Assembly: GCA_038749595.1 (NCBI GenBank)
Contig: JBCDHW010000002.1
Coordinates: 1-64,000 of the forward strand
DNA: 64,000 bases
DNA from: Parvularcula sp038749595
GTDB lineage: Bacteria > Pseudomonadota > Alphaproteobacteria > Caulobacterales > Parvularculaceae
Reading direction: 5' to 3'
A model generated the notes under the pieces. It ran no database searches and was not told where the DNA came from. It saw nothing but the letters and a program-made list of their open reading frames with translations. Shown one piece after another: positions 15,939-26,171 of this stretch. Position numbers and translations under genes: made by a program. Position 1 is the first letter of the stretch; the number at the start of each line of letters is the position of its first letter.

Positions 15939-17159
15939 CTATTCTGCCCGCCGCATAGGCTGTAACTGTCCGTAGACCAACGACCGCCAGAGCCATTCAA
16001 GCGGGCCGAACCGGAAGACGCGCAGCCAGAGCGGCGACCAAATCAGCATACCGACGAAGGTGACGCCGACGACGATCATTTGCGTGGTCAAGGAGACATC
16101 GCCGAACATCCCGAGCGCGTGGCCCCCGGCCATCGTTGTGCCAATGAGGGAGCAGGTGATGTAATTGGTGAACGCCATCCTTCCAACGGCCGCCACGGCG
16201 CCAAATTTGATCCCCAGACTGACGAGTGCTGAGATCAAACAAGCGTAACCGAAAGCACCGAGGTATCCGTCGAGGACGGACATCCACCCGATTTTCGAGT
16301 AGACGAAGAAATCATACCCCGATGCTTTGAGTTCTGTAATTTGAAGATAGTCCAGGTACCACGCAGCACCGAGCGCCGCCGCGGCGAGAGGCACCGTGAT
16401 CGCAAGGGGCCACGTGCCGCGATAGAGGCCTGAACGGAACAGACCCATCCCGACCACCATCAGGCCGAGGCTTAAGACCACCCCGCCCCCGAAGAGCATG
16501 TAGAAAAAGATGTAGCCGATCGCGCCCATCGCGCGATAGATGATTTGATCAAGCACGCCGCCGCCCATCGCGGCGATCTCTTCGTTGAGCGAATCCTCCG
16601 TAGGCGCCCAAAAGAGCGGCTTCATCTCAGCGGCCATGTCCGGCACGTAAGCCGGAAGCGCCATGAAGCCTGAAAGCCAGACCGAGCCAAGCGCGAGAAT
16701 CGGCAAACCGACGACGAAGAACTGCCAGGCTTTCATCCGTACAAAGAGCATCGCCAACAGGCCGGTGAGACCGTAGGCGAACAAGATATCGCCCATCCAG
16801 ATGAGGATCAGGTGGAACGCGCCGAAGAAGAGCAGCCATAGGTTGCGCTTGAGCAGCAGTCCCCGCCCCTCGCCCCGCGCCTTCAACCGGTCCCAAATCA
16901 TCAGCAGACCCGCACCGTAGAGCGCCGTGAACGTGGTCCGCCACTTGTCATCGACAAGGTATTTTTGGACCGTCGCGATGCCCTGTTCGAACTCCGTCGC
17001 CCATAGCGAAGGGTTGGCGTAGTACGCAAAGGGCATGACCATGCCTTTGATATTGACGATGAAAATCGCCATCACCGCGAAGCCGCGCAGAATATCGAGA
17101 TAGTCGATGCGGTCGCCCGCGGCGACAGGCCCTGCTGGTGGTTGCGAATACTCTGACAT
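15939..17159 (-). CDS. DUF418-domain membrane protein, YeiB family
   Basis: This 406-residue polytopic protein starts with the YeiB-type motif RIDYLDILRGFAVMAIFIVN and has about ten hydrophobic helices. The C-terminal DUF418 region includes GRMAFTNYITCSLIGT and the ending FGPLEWLWRSL. Proteins of this type are related to acyltransferase-3 membrane enzymes; a transport or acyl-transfer role is not established. Confidence 0.9.
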   Translation of the reverse strand: MSEYSQPPAGPVAAGDRIDYLDILRGFAVMAIFIVNIKGMVMPFAYYANPSLWATEFEQGIATVQKYLVDDKWRTTFTALYGAGLLMIWDRLKARGEGRGLLLKRNLWLLFFGAFHLILIWMGDILFAYGLTGLLAMLFVRMKAWQFFVVGLPILALGSVWLSGFMALPAYVPDMAAEMKPLFWAPTEDSLNEEIAAMGGGVLDQIIYRAMGAIGYIFFYMLFGGGVVLSLGLMVVGMGLFRSGLYRGTWPLAITVPLAAAALGAAWYLDYLQITELKASGYDFFVYSKIGWMSVLDGYLGAFGYACLISALVSLGIKFGAVAAVGRMAFTNYITCSLIGTTMAGGHALGMFGDVSLTTQMIVVGVTFVGMLIWSPLWLRVFRFGPLEWLWRSLVYGQLQPMRRAE

Positions 17160-17453
17160 GACGCCCCCTTATGTTCCCCCGGGTCGGAGCATGCGTCACT
17201 TTCGCAAGTGCGGCAAGTTTTGGCAGCGGTTCGGCACGCTTTGATACAGAGAGTTCCGGCACGCCGGTGAGCGTTTAGGGGTGGCGGAGAGAGAAGCCTT
17301 CTGCAGGTTTGACAGCCCTATCACGGAGGCTGTCGGGCACCCGGCGAAAGGATCTGGCCTTAAAGCGTGCCGTCGGACGCAGGTACCCGCGTTGACCTTG
17401 GGAATGCGCGCTGGGCGAACGCGCGGACGCTGAGGCCCGCGCCGTTGGCGTAA
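17160..17453. other. Gene-free stretch with a hairpin
   Basis: No gene is seen here. GACAGCC and GGCTGTC form a perfect 7-bp stem with a 10-base loop at 17311-17334. No T-run follows on either strand. Confidence 0.45.
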
Positions 17454-17873
17454 TTAAGCGGCGGGCCAGAGAACTTCAGGGTTCTTCATCGTCTTGATCT
17501 CCAGCACGTTGCCGTTGGGATCCGCAATGAAGAACGTCTCTTGCTCGTACTTATCGCCTTCAAAGCGCCGGTAAGGCGGATCGATATAGTCCAGGCCCGC
17601 CGCCGAAATCCGCCTTTTCAACGCCTGGAAGTCTTCTTCCTCAAGGTGCACGCCGAAATGCGGGACAAGCACGCGGCCCATATCCACATCGTGGCGGACA
17701 TTGGGGAGCCGCTCCTCACTCTGGTGCAAGGTCAGCTCGTTGCCCCAAAAATTGACGTCTTGCCAGCGTCCTTCCTCAGAATTTCCGAGGGTGCAACCGA
17801 AGACTTCCGTATAAAACTCCACGGTTTTCGCCAGATTGCCCGCCGGAATAGCGAGGTGAACAATTGCGGACAT
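17454..17873 (-). CDS. VOC-superfamily protein (glyoxalase/dioxygenase-like)
   Basis: This 139-residue protein has two beta-alpha-beta-beta-beta modules of the vicinal oxygen chelate fold. Likely metal ligands are His7 (IVHLAIP), a His in VLVPHFGVHL and Glu in NVLEIK. The stretch YRRFEGDKYEQETFFIADPNG is characteristic of a glyoxalase-like subgroup. It is a paralogue of the protein at 45666-46112, which shares the RFEG...EQ.T.F..DP.GN pattern. The substrate is unknown. Confidence 0.85.
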   Translation of the reverse strand: MSAIVHLAIPAGNLAKTVEFYTEVFGCTLGNSEEGRWQDVNFWGNELTLHQSEERLPNVRHDVDMGRVLVPHFGVHLEEEDFQALKRRISAAGLDYIDPPYRRFEGDKYEQETFFIADPNGNVLEIKTMKNPEVLWPAA

Positions 17874-18014
17874 GACCCGCCCTCCCTTGACTTTGCCGCA
17901 ATCTAAGGGAGTCCCTGCGCCGCATCAACTCTAGCGGCAGCCAGGGTAAAGCAGCGCTTTGATCTGCTCAGCTTACCCCAAGGCACGTTGCTGTACCGCG
18001 TCGGCGGAGGTGGA

Positions 18015-18605
18015 TCAGCGCGCGTCGAAAAAGAGGCGCCAGTGGTCGAGGAACTGGGACGCGGTGAGCATCCCTGGCTCAACGTCGAAGACAGCGGCGC
18101 GGCCAAAGTACTCCGTACGCGGGCAATACTTCTCGACGAAGTGATAGTTTTCCCGCTCCTCATAGTCGTCGAAGATGATCCGAACAGGACGTTGGGTTTG
18201 CACCATTGAGACCAAGAAACACATCGGGCGGAAGCGGCCATCGATCAGAACGAGATCGGGTTCAAAGGCCTGCTTCTTCGCCACCTCCCAGGGAAGCGTC
18301 GGGTAGCGCAAAAAGTGGGACGGGTTGGCACCCGGCGCCGGGTGTCCCCATTCGCGCGTTGGGCCGATATCGGCGTGGACGGGGTAGATCTTTCCAGGGA
18401 GGCCAATCGCGGCATCCATCAGCCGGTCCAGCCACTCTTTATCTGACTCGCAGGCAATGATCTTTGTGCCCGGTTTCTTGGCAGCCAGAATCGTTGAACC
18501 GCCGGTGCCATATTCGAGGATGCGCTCAGCTTTGCCGTAAGCTTCGATGACTTTTCCCGCCGTTTCGGGTGGGAACGTCAGTTTGAAACCGTTGATTTGT
18601 GTCAT
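18015..18605 (-). CDS. Class I SAM-dependent methyltransferase-like protein
   Basis: This 196-residue protein has a Rossmann motif I, RILEYGTGGSTILAA (about residues 28-42), an acidic strand 2 end (IIACESDKEW) and LVLIDGRFRP as a motif IV-like segment. These are consistent with an AdoMet-binding fold. The acceptor is unknown. The later DYEERENYHFVEKYCPRTEYFGR segment resembles small stand-alone methyltransferases of alphaproteobacteria. It stands alone, with gaps of about 140-150 bases on either side. Confidence 0.75.
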   Translation of the reverse strand: MTQINGFKLTFPPETAGKVIEAYGKAERILEYGTGGSTILAAKKPGTKIIACESDKEWLDRLMDAAIGLPGKIYPVHADIGPTREWGHPAPGANPSHFLRYPTLPWEVAKKQAFEPDLVLIDGRFRPMCFLVSMVQTQRPVRIIFDDYEERENYHFVEKYCPRTEYFGRAAVFDVEPGMLTASQFLDHWRLFFDAR

Positions 18606-18758
18606 GGGGCCATCATCGCGTTACCGGTCGACGGCGCCTACAATGTGCAACGCGCGTTGGAAAGTGGCCGCGCTTCTGGTTCGCAAGCTTGATGAGAGAG
18701 CCGCGTGCGAGGACGGCCTGACGCGGCCGGCCGCCCGGCCAACCGCGTCGGCGAACGC

Positions 18759-19469
18759 TTAGGCTTGCGCTTTGCGGCGGCGGGCAAAGCCGAGACCGCC
18801 AAGACCGCTCAAGAGCAACACACCGCCGGCAGGCAGCGGCGTTTCGCTGACCGTGATCGAGCCGATGGTAAAGCCGCCATCGAGTGGATCGGTCGCGCGG
18901 ATCTCGAACACTTGGCCCATCAGTGTACCGAAGTTTTTGTTATCTTCGGCCACCATCGTGCCCAGCGTGTTGCCGTCGACGATCAGTTCAAACTCACCGC
19001 AAGGACCCTCGTTGCCCGGGTTGTCGCAGTTGCGGTCGGCGCCGGCGTTAAAGTCGATGCGGTGCACATGGACCTCGGTCCCGAAATCGAAGACCAGCGC
19101 TTCCTTCGATGACACCTGAACCTGGTCATCCGATGAGCCCTCGCCCACCGTCAGCGCGGCGAGGCCTGAGTTCGTCGGCGCAAGGTCCTGAAGAAGGGCC
19201 GTGAACGAATTATCCGTGGTGATGATCGCGGTGACGTTCAGGTTGGCAAAACCTTTGGCATAGTCAAAGCCAAGCGCGTTATCGACCGTACACAGATCAG
19301 GTCCTGAGACGTTGATGCCGTTACACGTGCCCGTGGACTGGAAGTTCCCCGCAACCGGCGTATCCGCCCCCGGATTTTGGAAAACAATGGTCACCGGCGC
19401 CGCCTGGGCCGCACCCGCCATAACACCGAGACCAACCGTGGCCACGGCACTCAAAAGAACTTTCTTCAT
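18759..19469 (-). CDS. Secreted VPLPA-CTERM protein
   Basis: This 236-residue exported protein starts with the signal peptide MKKVLLSAVATVGLGVM ending AQAA. The mature domain is beta-rich with four cysteines, in TCNGIN, DLCTVD and DRNCDNPGNEGPCGEF, that probably form disulfides. The C-terminus is SETPLPAGGVLLLSGLGG then ARRRKAQA, a clear PEP-CTERM-type sorting signal of the PLPA subclass. The start has GGGGGA 5 bases ahead, inside an inverted repeat. A surface or extracellular-matrix destiny is inferred from the tail; the domain itself is not recognised. Confidence 0.85.
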   Translation of the reverse strand: MKKVLLSAVATVGLGVMAGAAQAAPVTIVFQNPGADTPVAGNFQSTGTCNGINVSGPDLCTVDNALGFDYAKGFANLNVTAIITTDNSFTALLQDLAPTNSGLAALTVGEGSSDDQVQVSSKEALVFDFGTEVHVHRIDFNAGADRNCDNPGNEGPCGEFELIVDGNTLGTMVAEDNKNFGTLMGQVFEIRATDPLDGGFTIGSITVSETPLPAGGVLLLSGLGGLGFARRRKAQA

Positions 19470-19471
19470 GG

Positions 19472-19506
19472 TTATCCCCCAACCGTTAAGAGTTCATTGG
19501 GGATAA
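19472..19506 (-). promoter_or_regulatory. Inverted repeat over the Shine-Dalgarno site
   Basis: On the minus strand TTATCCCCAA (19506-19497) can pair with TTGGGGGATAA (19482-19472) with one bulged G, around a 14-base loop. The right arm contains the GGGGGA ribosome-binding site of the gene starting at 19469. If both arms are transcribed, translation initiation would be masked. It could equally be a DNA operator next to the promoter. Confidence 0.45.
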
Positions 19507-19545
19507 TATCACACGGGCGTTGGAATCAGGTAAGAATTTTCTTTG

Positions 19546-19557
19546 TTTACCTTAACT
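19546..19557 (-). promoter_or_regulatory. Shared upstream motif AGTTAAGGTAAA
   Basis: The minus strand reads AGTTAAGGTAAA here, 77 bases upstream of the VPLPA-CTERM start at 19469. The identical 12-mer occurs at 51874-51885 upstream of another VPLPA-CTERM gene. Its palindromic neighbourhood, GTTAAGGTAAAC, suggests a dimeric regulator. Confidence 0.4.
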
Positions 19558-19729
19558 TAGGTCCGTCTGTTTCGTGCGTCGTCAGTCGTAGCATTAATTG
19601 CATCAGTGGACGTAGATATTTGTTTCATTCAATTCGTTGGCAGAACGCAAAACTACGTTCTCCGTTTCGCCTAGCGGTGCGGCAGCGGGGTCTCTGCCCT
19701 TCTCGGCGAGGACCCCACCGCTGTCGACG

Positions 19730-20371
19730 TTAAGCGCTTTCCGCGCCCGCGAAACGACGCTGCACAAATGCGGCGAGCAGCCCAGCGGGGAAAAGAATAG
19801 CTGCGCCTGGAAGAGGGACTTCGCCCGCTTCAACAATCGCACCGTTTGAGGTGAACACGATCCCCATATCGCCCCGGCGTTCGAAAAAGACCATTGCGAA
19901 GCTGTACAACCCAGCACGCTGAGAGAACGTCCCACTGGTGGTACCCCCCGGCCGAACTCCGTCGAATTGCCCCGCGATGACGCCATCAACGATCAAGCGA
20001 AATCCGTCATCGGACGATACCGTCCACCGCTCAAAGTCGTCTTCCAGTTTGATTTGTCCACTGAAGATATAAGCTGTATTCTGTAAATCGAAGAAGTTGT
20101 TGCCATTCAGCGTCGCGGCGTCGGGGCCAATAAAGTTTGACAGCGTCGCTGAAGCCGACCTGATTGTAAACGCCGCGCCACGCGGATAATCGAGCGCTGA
20201 GACGTCCCAAGTCGCTTGCAGCGGCGTTGAGTTCACAACCTGGAACGCCTGACTGATATTGTTGATGCGGAAACCTGGAGATTTCCAGACCTGCCCGACG
20301 ACGTCGCGCAGGACCGCGGCCTGGGCATTACTTGAGATAAGACACAGTGCAACGATGATTATTCTAAACAT
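19730..20371 (-). CDS. Secreted PA14-like protein with VPLPA-CTERM tail
   Basis: This 213-residue protein has a short signal peptide (MFRIIIVALCLISSNAQA). The central region reads WTVSSDDGFRLIVDGVIAG, then GLYSFAMVFFERRGDMGI, the layout of a PA14 domain, a beta-barrel often binding carbohydrate. The tail EVPLPGAAILFPAGLLAAF then VQRRFAGAESA is a VPLPA-CTERM signal with a weaker basic end. AGGGAG lies 9 bases upstream of the ATG. The start codon region is 260 bases from the neighbouring VPLPA-CTERM gene; both read minus. Confidence 0.82.
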   Translation of the reverse strand: MFRIIIVALCLISSNAQAAVLRDVVGQVWKSPGFRINNISQAFQVVNSTPLQATWDVSALDYPRGAAFTIRSASATLSNFIGPDAATLNGNNFFDLQNTAYIFSGQIKLEDDFERWTVSSDDGFRLIVDGVIAGQFDGVRPGGTTSGTFSQRAGLYSFAMVFFERRGDMGIVFTSNGAIVEAGEVPLPGAAILFPAGLLAAFVQRRFAGAESA

Positions 20372-20413
20372 TTTCGGACTCCCTCGTTTTGTCCGGACGG
20401 GACATGGGAAGCC

Positions 20414-20427
20414 AATTTACGGTAAAC
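20414..20427 (-). promoter_or_regulatory. Candidate operator TTTAC-G-GTAAA
   Basis: The plus strand AATTTACGGTAAAC contains the inverted repeat TTTAC-G-GTAAA, 44-56 bases upstream of the PA14-like gene. It matches the TTTACC/GGTAAA core found before four other VPLPA-CTERM genes. Confidence 0.4.
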
Positions 20428-20536
20428 AAGGCCTAGCGGAGCGCTCCCCCAAGTCTATGGGAGCGCTGTCACAGATCCGCTCAAACAGAAACCACAAAGT
20501 GCAAAGAAGACGCCCGGCTGGCTTTCGAAGTTTGAG

Positions 20537-22201
<1,665 letters not shown>

Positions 22202-22312
22202 GGGGTGTCCTCTTCAAGGGTGGGATGGCGTTGGCGCCGATTAACCCTCCCCGCCCGGAGGTTCAACCGGGGGATGTCCCCTGGCCGCGCTGTTTCCCCG
22301 TAGGACACAAAG

Positions 22313-22345
22313 AAAAACCGCCCCAGCATGTGCCGGGGCGGTCTC
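22313..22345 (-). terminator. Rho-independent terminator of the VPLPA-CTERM gene at 22369
   Basis: On the minus strand ACCGCCCCGG, CACATG and CTGGGGCGGT form a strong GC stem followed by TTTTTCTTTG. It lies 24 bases past the stop of the gene ending at 22369. Confidence 0.92.
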
Positions 22346-22368
22346 TCACCGGTGGGGCGGTGGGTGCG

Positions 22369-23058
22369 TTATGCGGCCGTCTTGCGGCGGCGGGTCGCGA
22401 GGCCTGCGAGACCGGTCACGAGAAGGAGGCCTGCGGCTGGGACGGGAACCGGATCAAACGATGCGGCAAGGTTGGTCAGGCGCACGTCATCGATGAAACC
22501 GCCAAGCTCATTCTCTGTGCCGAACGCTGAGAACATGATGGCGTTGTCGCCTGGACCGGCCACGAAGTAGTAGCTGACGATCTGCCAAACGGTGGAGGCC
22601 GTCCGAGCGGTGCTCATTTGGCCAAGGTTTGCCGAAGCGGAGAACGCCCGGTTGCCGTAACCGCCGTCGGTGAGCGCGCCGACGTCGACGCTGATGCCGT
22701 TGTCGTTGGCTTGCGACGTGCGCGGAAGATAGGCGAAGGTCAGCTCGTAGAAGTCGCCATCGATAAGCGGCACAGACGCCGCCATGGCCGAATTCGAGCC
22801 CGCGCCGAGGTTTGCAGAGACTTGGAAGTCGCTGTCGAGCTCGACATATTGGTTGCCCTCATAGGCGTTAACAACGGTTCCTGACTGTTGGATTTCGATG
22901 CCTGCGCCCGAAACGGTCACGAACGCGCCGAACGTGTCGTAGACGTACCAATTTTGACCGATATCTGGGCCTTCGAAGCCTTCTTGAAGGACGACAGAGG
23001 CGTTGGCTGCACCGGCGAGTGCGACGGCTGCGGTTAGTGCACTGCAGAGATTTTTCAT
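22369..23058 (-). CDS. Secreted choice-of-anchor protein with VPLPA-type CTERM tail
   Basis: This 229-residue protein starts at the ATG at 23058, MKNLCSALTAAVALAGAANA, a signal peptide; the in-frame ATG at 23130 would put 24 unrelated residues before it. The mature part begins VVLQEGFEGPDIGQNWYVY and resembles carbohydrate-binding or choice-of-anchor beta-sandwiches, with a late GGFIDDVRLTNL strand typical of such folds. The end is DPVPVPAAGLLLVTGLAGLA then TRRRKTAA, a PEP-CTERM-type signal. A terminator follows immediately. Confidence 0.85.
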   Translation of the reverse strand: MKNLCSALTAAVALAGAANASVVLQEGFEGPDIGQNWYVYDTFGAFVTVSGAGIEIQQSGTVVNAYEGNQYVELDSDFQVSANLGAGSNSAMAASVPLIDGDFYELTFAYLPRTSQANDNGISVDVGALTDGGYGNRAFSASANLGQMSTARTASTVWQIVSYYFVAGPGDNAIMFSAFGTENELGGFIDDVRLTNLAASFDPVPVPAAGLLLVTGLAGLATRRRKTAA

Positions 23059-23433
23059 GGTGAGGTTCACTCTTTTGCTGTGGGGTGACCACACCAGTGC
23101 AGAGAGCGTGCCAGCGCTCGTTCTCCGCAAAAGTGTACCGTTGAAACCTAGGCATTATGCGGCTTTGCGGGTTTTCCCGTGGAGCGTGAAAAGCATGCCA
23201 AAAAGGTCATCAGTGTGCTTATTAGAATGGTGAATTGGTAAACTCCGTCCCAAGATGATCAGATCAAAGAAAAACCCCCGCTCGGTGGGAGGCGAGCGGG
23301 GGTTCTTCAGTGAGGAACGTGGGAGTGAGGAGCCCCACGCAGGTTAACTTGAGAGCGAAGCCATCGACGACGGTTTCGCGATGAGCGTTGCAAGGCCCGT
23401 GCCGCGGCTCGTGTCCACCGGGTCTGATTGGCG
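23059..23433. other. Gene-free stretch: upstream region and a terminator
   Basis: No gene is seen. The stretch holds the upstream region of the VPLPA-CTERM gene starting at 23058, including GGTAAA at 23237-23242, and the terminator of the GT61-like gene at 23268-23306. The 23307-23433 segment shows nothing I can assign. Confidence 0.5.
23268..23306 (-). terminator. Rho-independent terminator of the GT61-like gene
   Basis: ACCCCCGCTCG and CGAGCGGGGGT form a perfect stem with an 8-base loop. The minus strand continues TTTTTCTTTG and the plus strand TTCTTC, so it could act in both directions. It ends the run of minus-strand genes from 28479 to 23434. Confidence 0.9.
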
Positions 23434-24522
23434 CTAAGCCAAGCCAACCGGGCGTTTGCCGCCGAGAAGATCTCCGATCGGATCGGGACCGAGGGCGACT
23501 TCAAGCGAGACAGGATCAACGTGAAACGCTTTCAGAGAGTGCGCCTTGGCGAATTCTGAGACGGATGTCTCAGGATCGTACGCAGCCGGGAGCGTGGCCG
23601 GATCGGGAACCGCCCGCACGGCGCGGTAAGAGCACTCCAGGTGATCAGCCATTTGGCGGAAGAACGGGGTGACGTGGCTGGCCGAGAAAATCTCAATGAA
23701 TTGGAGGGGCCCTTCCTCCTTGCGGCGGAACAGCAGCGGCGCCAGGCCAGCACCGTGGATCGCCACGATCCGCCGGGCGCGGTGGATCATCGCGAACTGC
23801 TCTTCAAGGCTGTGGTCTTCCATATAGACCGTGGTGAAGCCATCGGCGGTGAGCATCGGCTCGATTTGGTCGATGTTGGCGATCATCCGGCCGTCCTTGC
23901 GGCTGATGAAGATACTGTCTCCCGTGCCGGGGTCGGTGTCGCGGATGCTGTCCGCGATGAGGCCGAGATGCGGTTCTGACCAGGTTCGGTTGAAGAAGCG
24001 CAGGACCGTCCGGTTATCCTCTGTGTACACAACTTGCGGTGCGGTGAGCGGATCGTCGGTGACGATGGTCTCGAACCCGAGCCGTTCGAAATAGGCTGTG
24101 ACCTTGGAGAAGCAGGCGGTGGAGAGGACAATGATAGGATCCGCCCCGCCATGGTCGCGGAGGAGGTCGCGCACCTTGAGGCTGAGGACGAGGCCTTGGT
24201 TGAGCGCGTGGGACCAATTCCCGAGGCCCCTGCCCCGGATATCGAAGAGATAGCGGCCTTCGGGGATGGACGGCGTCTCCTGAGCCCCGGACTTCCAGGG
24301 CAAGAGCTTGTCCTTGCGGCCCCTGTAGTCGCCGGTAGGGCGCGGCTCGGGCGCTGCGTCGAAGGAGCCTTTGAGCGGCGGGAAGGTCCGCGGCGGCGTG
24401 GCGATGAACTCGACATCCGCGCGCATGCGGTCAGCGAATAAACTCCGTGGACCGATCATCCAGGAGGTTGGATCCGTGAGCGACGGGACCTCGAGCGGGA
24501 TATGAAAGCGCGGCAAGGACAT
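23434..24522 (-). CDS. Glycosyltransferase family 61-like protein (DUF563)
   Basis: This 362-residue protein matches the GT61/DUF563 pattern in its second half: IFISRKDGRMIANIDQIEPML, then GFTTVYMEDHSLEEQFAMI and IVAIHGAGLAPLLFR, where the HGAGL motif is the family hallmark. No signal peptide is seen, so it is likely cytoplasmic or peripheral. It probably adds a sugar to a surface glycan. It follows rlmJ by 58 bases and ends at a strong terminator. Confidence 0.82.
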   Translation of the reverse strand: MSLPRFHIPLEVPSLTDPTSWMIGPRSLFADRMRADVEFIATPPRTFPPLKGSFDAAPEPRPTGDYRGRKDKLLPWKSGAQETPSIPEGRYLFDIRGRGLGNWSHALNQGLVLSLKVRDLLRDHGGADPIIVLSTACFSKVTAYFERLGFETIVTDDPLTAPQVVYTEDNRTVLRFFNRTWSEPHLGLIADSIRDTDPGTGDSIFISRKDGRMIANIDQIEPMLTADGFTTVYMEDHSLEEQFAMIHRARRIVAIHGAGLAPLLFRRKEEGPLQFIEIFSASHVTPFFRQMADHLECSYRAVRAVPDPATLPAAYDPETSVSEFAKAHSLKAFHVDPVSLEVALGPDPIGDLLGGKRPVGLA

Positions 24523-24580
24523 GGGGCAGTACTCAGTGTTGCCGCCCGACGCTTAAAGTCACGTGAGCGCCGCAGCAAGC

Positions 24581-25354
24581 TTAAGCGCAGCGCCGAAGCA
24601 CTGGCTGCCCGCTCGCGAACGCTGCGGCGAAGGCATCGCCGGCGCCATAAGGGGCGCCGAGGAGCATCAGGCCGGAGCCGGTCATGCCTTTGCCGCCCTT
24701 AAGATCAAACGCGACCTCATCGACGAGCGGTTCGGCATCGGCGCACAAGCGCAGGAGTTCTTCGTGGCGCGCAGCCGGGAGAAGCGGGTACCAGACGAGG
24801 ATCGCTGCCTCGGGCCATTTGGTGTGGAGATCGCGCGCGAGCTGGGCGGCGGCGGCGTACTCAGTTTTGACCTCATAGGACGGATCGATCAGCACCAGGC
24901 CGCGGCGGGGGTTGAGCGGCGCCAGCGCCCGGGCGCCTTCGTACCCGTCACGACGATGCACCTCGGCCCCGCGGCGGCGGACGGCGCGGCGGAGCGCTGC
25001 ATGCTCCTGGGGGTGCTTCTCCATCAGCACGACGCGGTCCTGTTCCCGCAAACTGTTCAGCGCGACCAGCGGCGAGCCTGGATAGGCGTGCTCGCCATGC
25101 TCAGCCCGCACCCGCGCGATGATGTCGGCATAGGCGCCCTCGCCTCGCGCTAGAAGGGAAACGCCCTCGGCCGCTTCGCCCGTCTTGCGCGCTTCGTCCG
25201 AGGACAGATCATAGAGGCCCCGACCGGCGTGGGTCTCAAGATAGCTGATCCCCCTGTCCTTCTTCGTCAGGAGGCGGAGGAGTTCGACCAGTGCCCCATG
25301 CTTATGGACATCCGCTGGGTTCCCCGCGTGGTAGGCATGTTGATAAGACAGCAC
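24581..25354 (-). CDS. rlmJ: 23S rRNA (adenine2030-N6)-methyltransferase RlmJ
   Basis: This 257-residue enzyme probably methylates N6 of A2030 in 23S rRNA. The family start MLSYQHAYHAGNPADVHKH is nearly canonical and contains the HKH segment. ISYLETHAGRGLYDL is the AdoMet-binding region. The catalytic motif IV reads DPSYE at residues 157-161, where many N6-adenine enzymes have DPPY; the Ser substitution keeps the essential Asp and Tyr. It lies 5 bases after the SIMPL lipoprotein gene. Confidence 0.93.
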   Translation of the reverse strand: MLSYQHAYHAGNPADVHKHGALVELLRLLTKKDRGISYLETHAGRGLYDLSSDEARKTGEAAEGVSLLARGEGAYADIIARVRAEHGEHAYPGSPLVALNSLREQDRVVLMEKHPQEHAALRRAVRRRGAEVHRRDGYEGARALAPLNPRRGLVLIDPSYEVKTEYAAAAQLARDLHTKWPEAAILVWYPLLPAARHEELLRLCADAEPLVDEVAFDLKGGKGMTGSGLMLLGAPYGAGDAFAAAFASGQPVLRRCA

Positions 25355-25359
25355 GCGCG

Positions 25360-26118
25360 CTACGGGCTCTCCGCCTCAGGCTCGAGAAGTTCGAAGGTGA
25401 CGCGGAATTCAGCGCTTACGGTTTGCGTCGGTACGTCGATTTCGATCGTCTGTTGGGGAACGCGGCTCGCCGTTACCGAGATCCTGTCCTCAAGAGGTGC
25501 TTGGCGATCATAGAAGTACTCCCGATCATCGGGAAGCAAGACGGCTTTTACAGGTCCAAGCTTTAGCCCAGAGGCTTGAGCAATTTGTTGGGCCTTGGCC
25601 CGAGCATTCGCGAACGCCGCTTGGGTCGCCTGGTCTTCGGCGCTCTGCTGATCTGAAATGGTGAAGCGATTGACCTCAGCATTTCCTGTCGTCAGCTCCG
25701 TTGCGAGCGATACGATGTTCCCCGCTTCTTTTGCGGGGGATCCGCTGACACCAACGTAAATTCGTGCCGTATACCGAACGGGGGGACACTTATCTATCGT
25801 GCGATAAGAATCGAAGTTCTCCGCACACGCCGGATCAGCGATCCCCGTAACTTCGATCTGGTTGGCATTGAATTTGAGGCTCTCGATACCCTCAAGCTTG
25901 ACCAGCTCACTGCGAAGATCCGTAAGTTGTTGATTGAGGCTTCCCAGCGCTTCGGCTTGCGTTTGACCGTACCCCACCGAAACGATGCCGACCGAAAACG
26001 AGTCGACCTCCACTTCTACCGCGCCGTAGCCGGTGACGGTGACTTCGACGGGCTTTTCGGGCCAGCAACCTGCGAGGCAGAGGGCGGCTGGAACCATCAG
26101 TGTGAACAATCGCGCCAT
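25360..26118 (-). CDS. SIMPL-domain (DUF541) lipoprotein
   Basis: This 252-residue protein carries a lipobox LAGC at Cys18 after MARLFTLMVPAAL. VTVTGYGAVEVEVDSFSVGI begins the SIMPL domain. The FANARAKAQQIAQASGLKLG segment and the closing VSAEFRVTFELLE strand are family landmarks. GGGGGAG lies 7 bases before the ATG at 26118, which fixes the start against an in-frame ATG at 26133. Relatives are periplasmic or outer-membrane oligomers of unclear function linked to oxidative stress. Confidence 0.9.
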   Translation of the reverse strand: MARLFTLMVPAALCLAGCWPEKPVEVTVTGYGAVEVEVDSFSVGIVSVGYGQTQAEALGSLNQQLTDLRSELVKLEGIESLKFNANQIEVTGIADPACAENFDSYRTIDKCPPVRYTARIYVGVSGSPAKEAGNIVSLATELTTGNAEVNRFTISDQQSAEDQATQAAFANARAKAQQIAQASGLKLGPVKAVLLPDDREYFYDRQAPLEDRISVTASRVPQQTIEIDVPTQTVSAEFRVTFELLEPEAESP

Positions 26119-26171
26119 TGGGCACTCCCCCAAAACTTACGCGGAGACCCTAAACGCGCGGGGAAGGGATC

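Noticed and set aside
17311..17334. GACAGCC/GGCTGTC hairpin as a terminator
   Set aside because: There is no T-run on either strand and the loop is 10 bases; it is kept only as a structure in a gene-free stretch.
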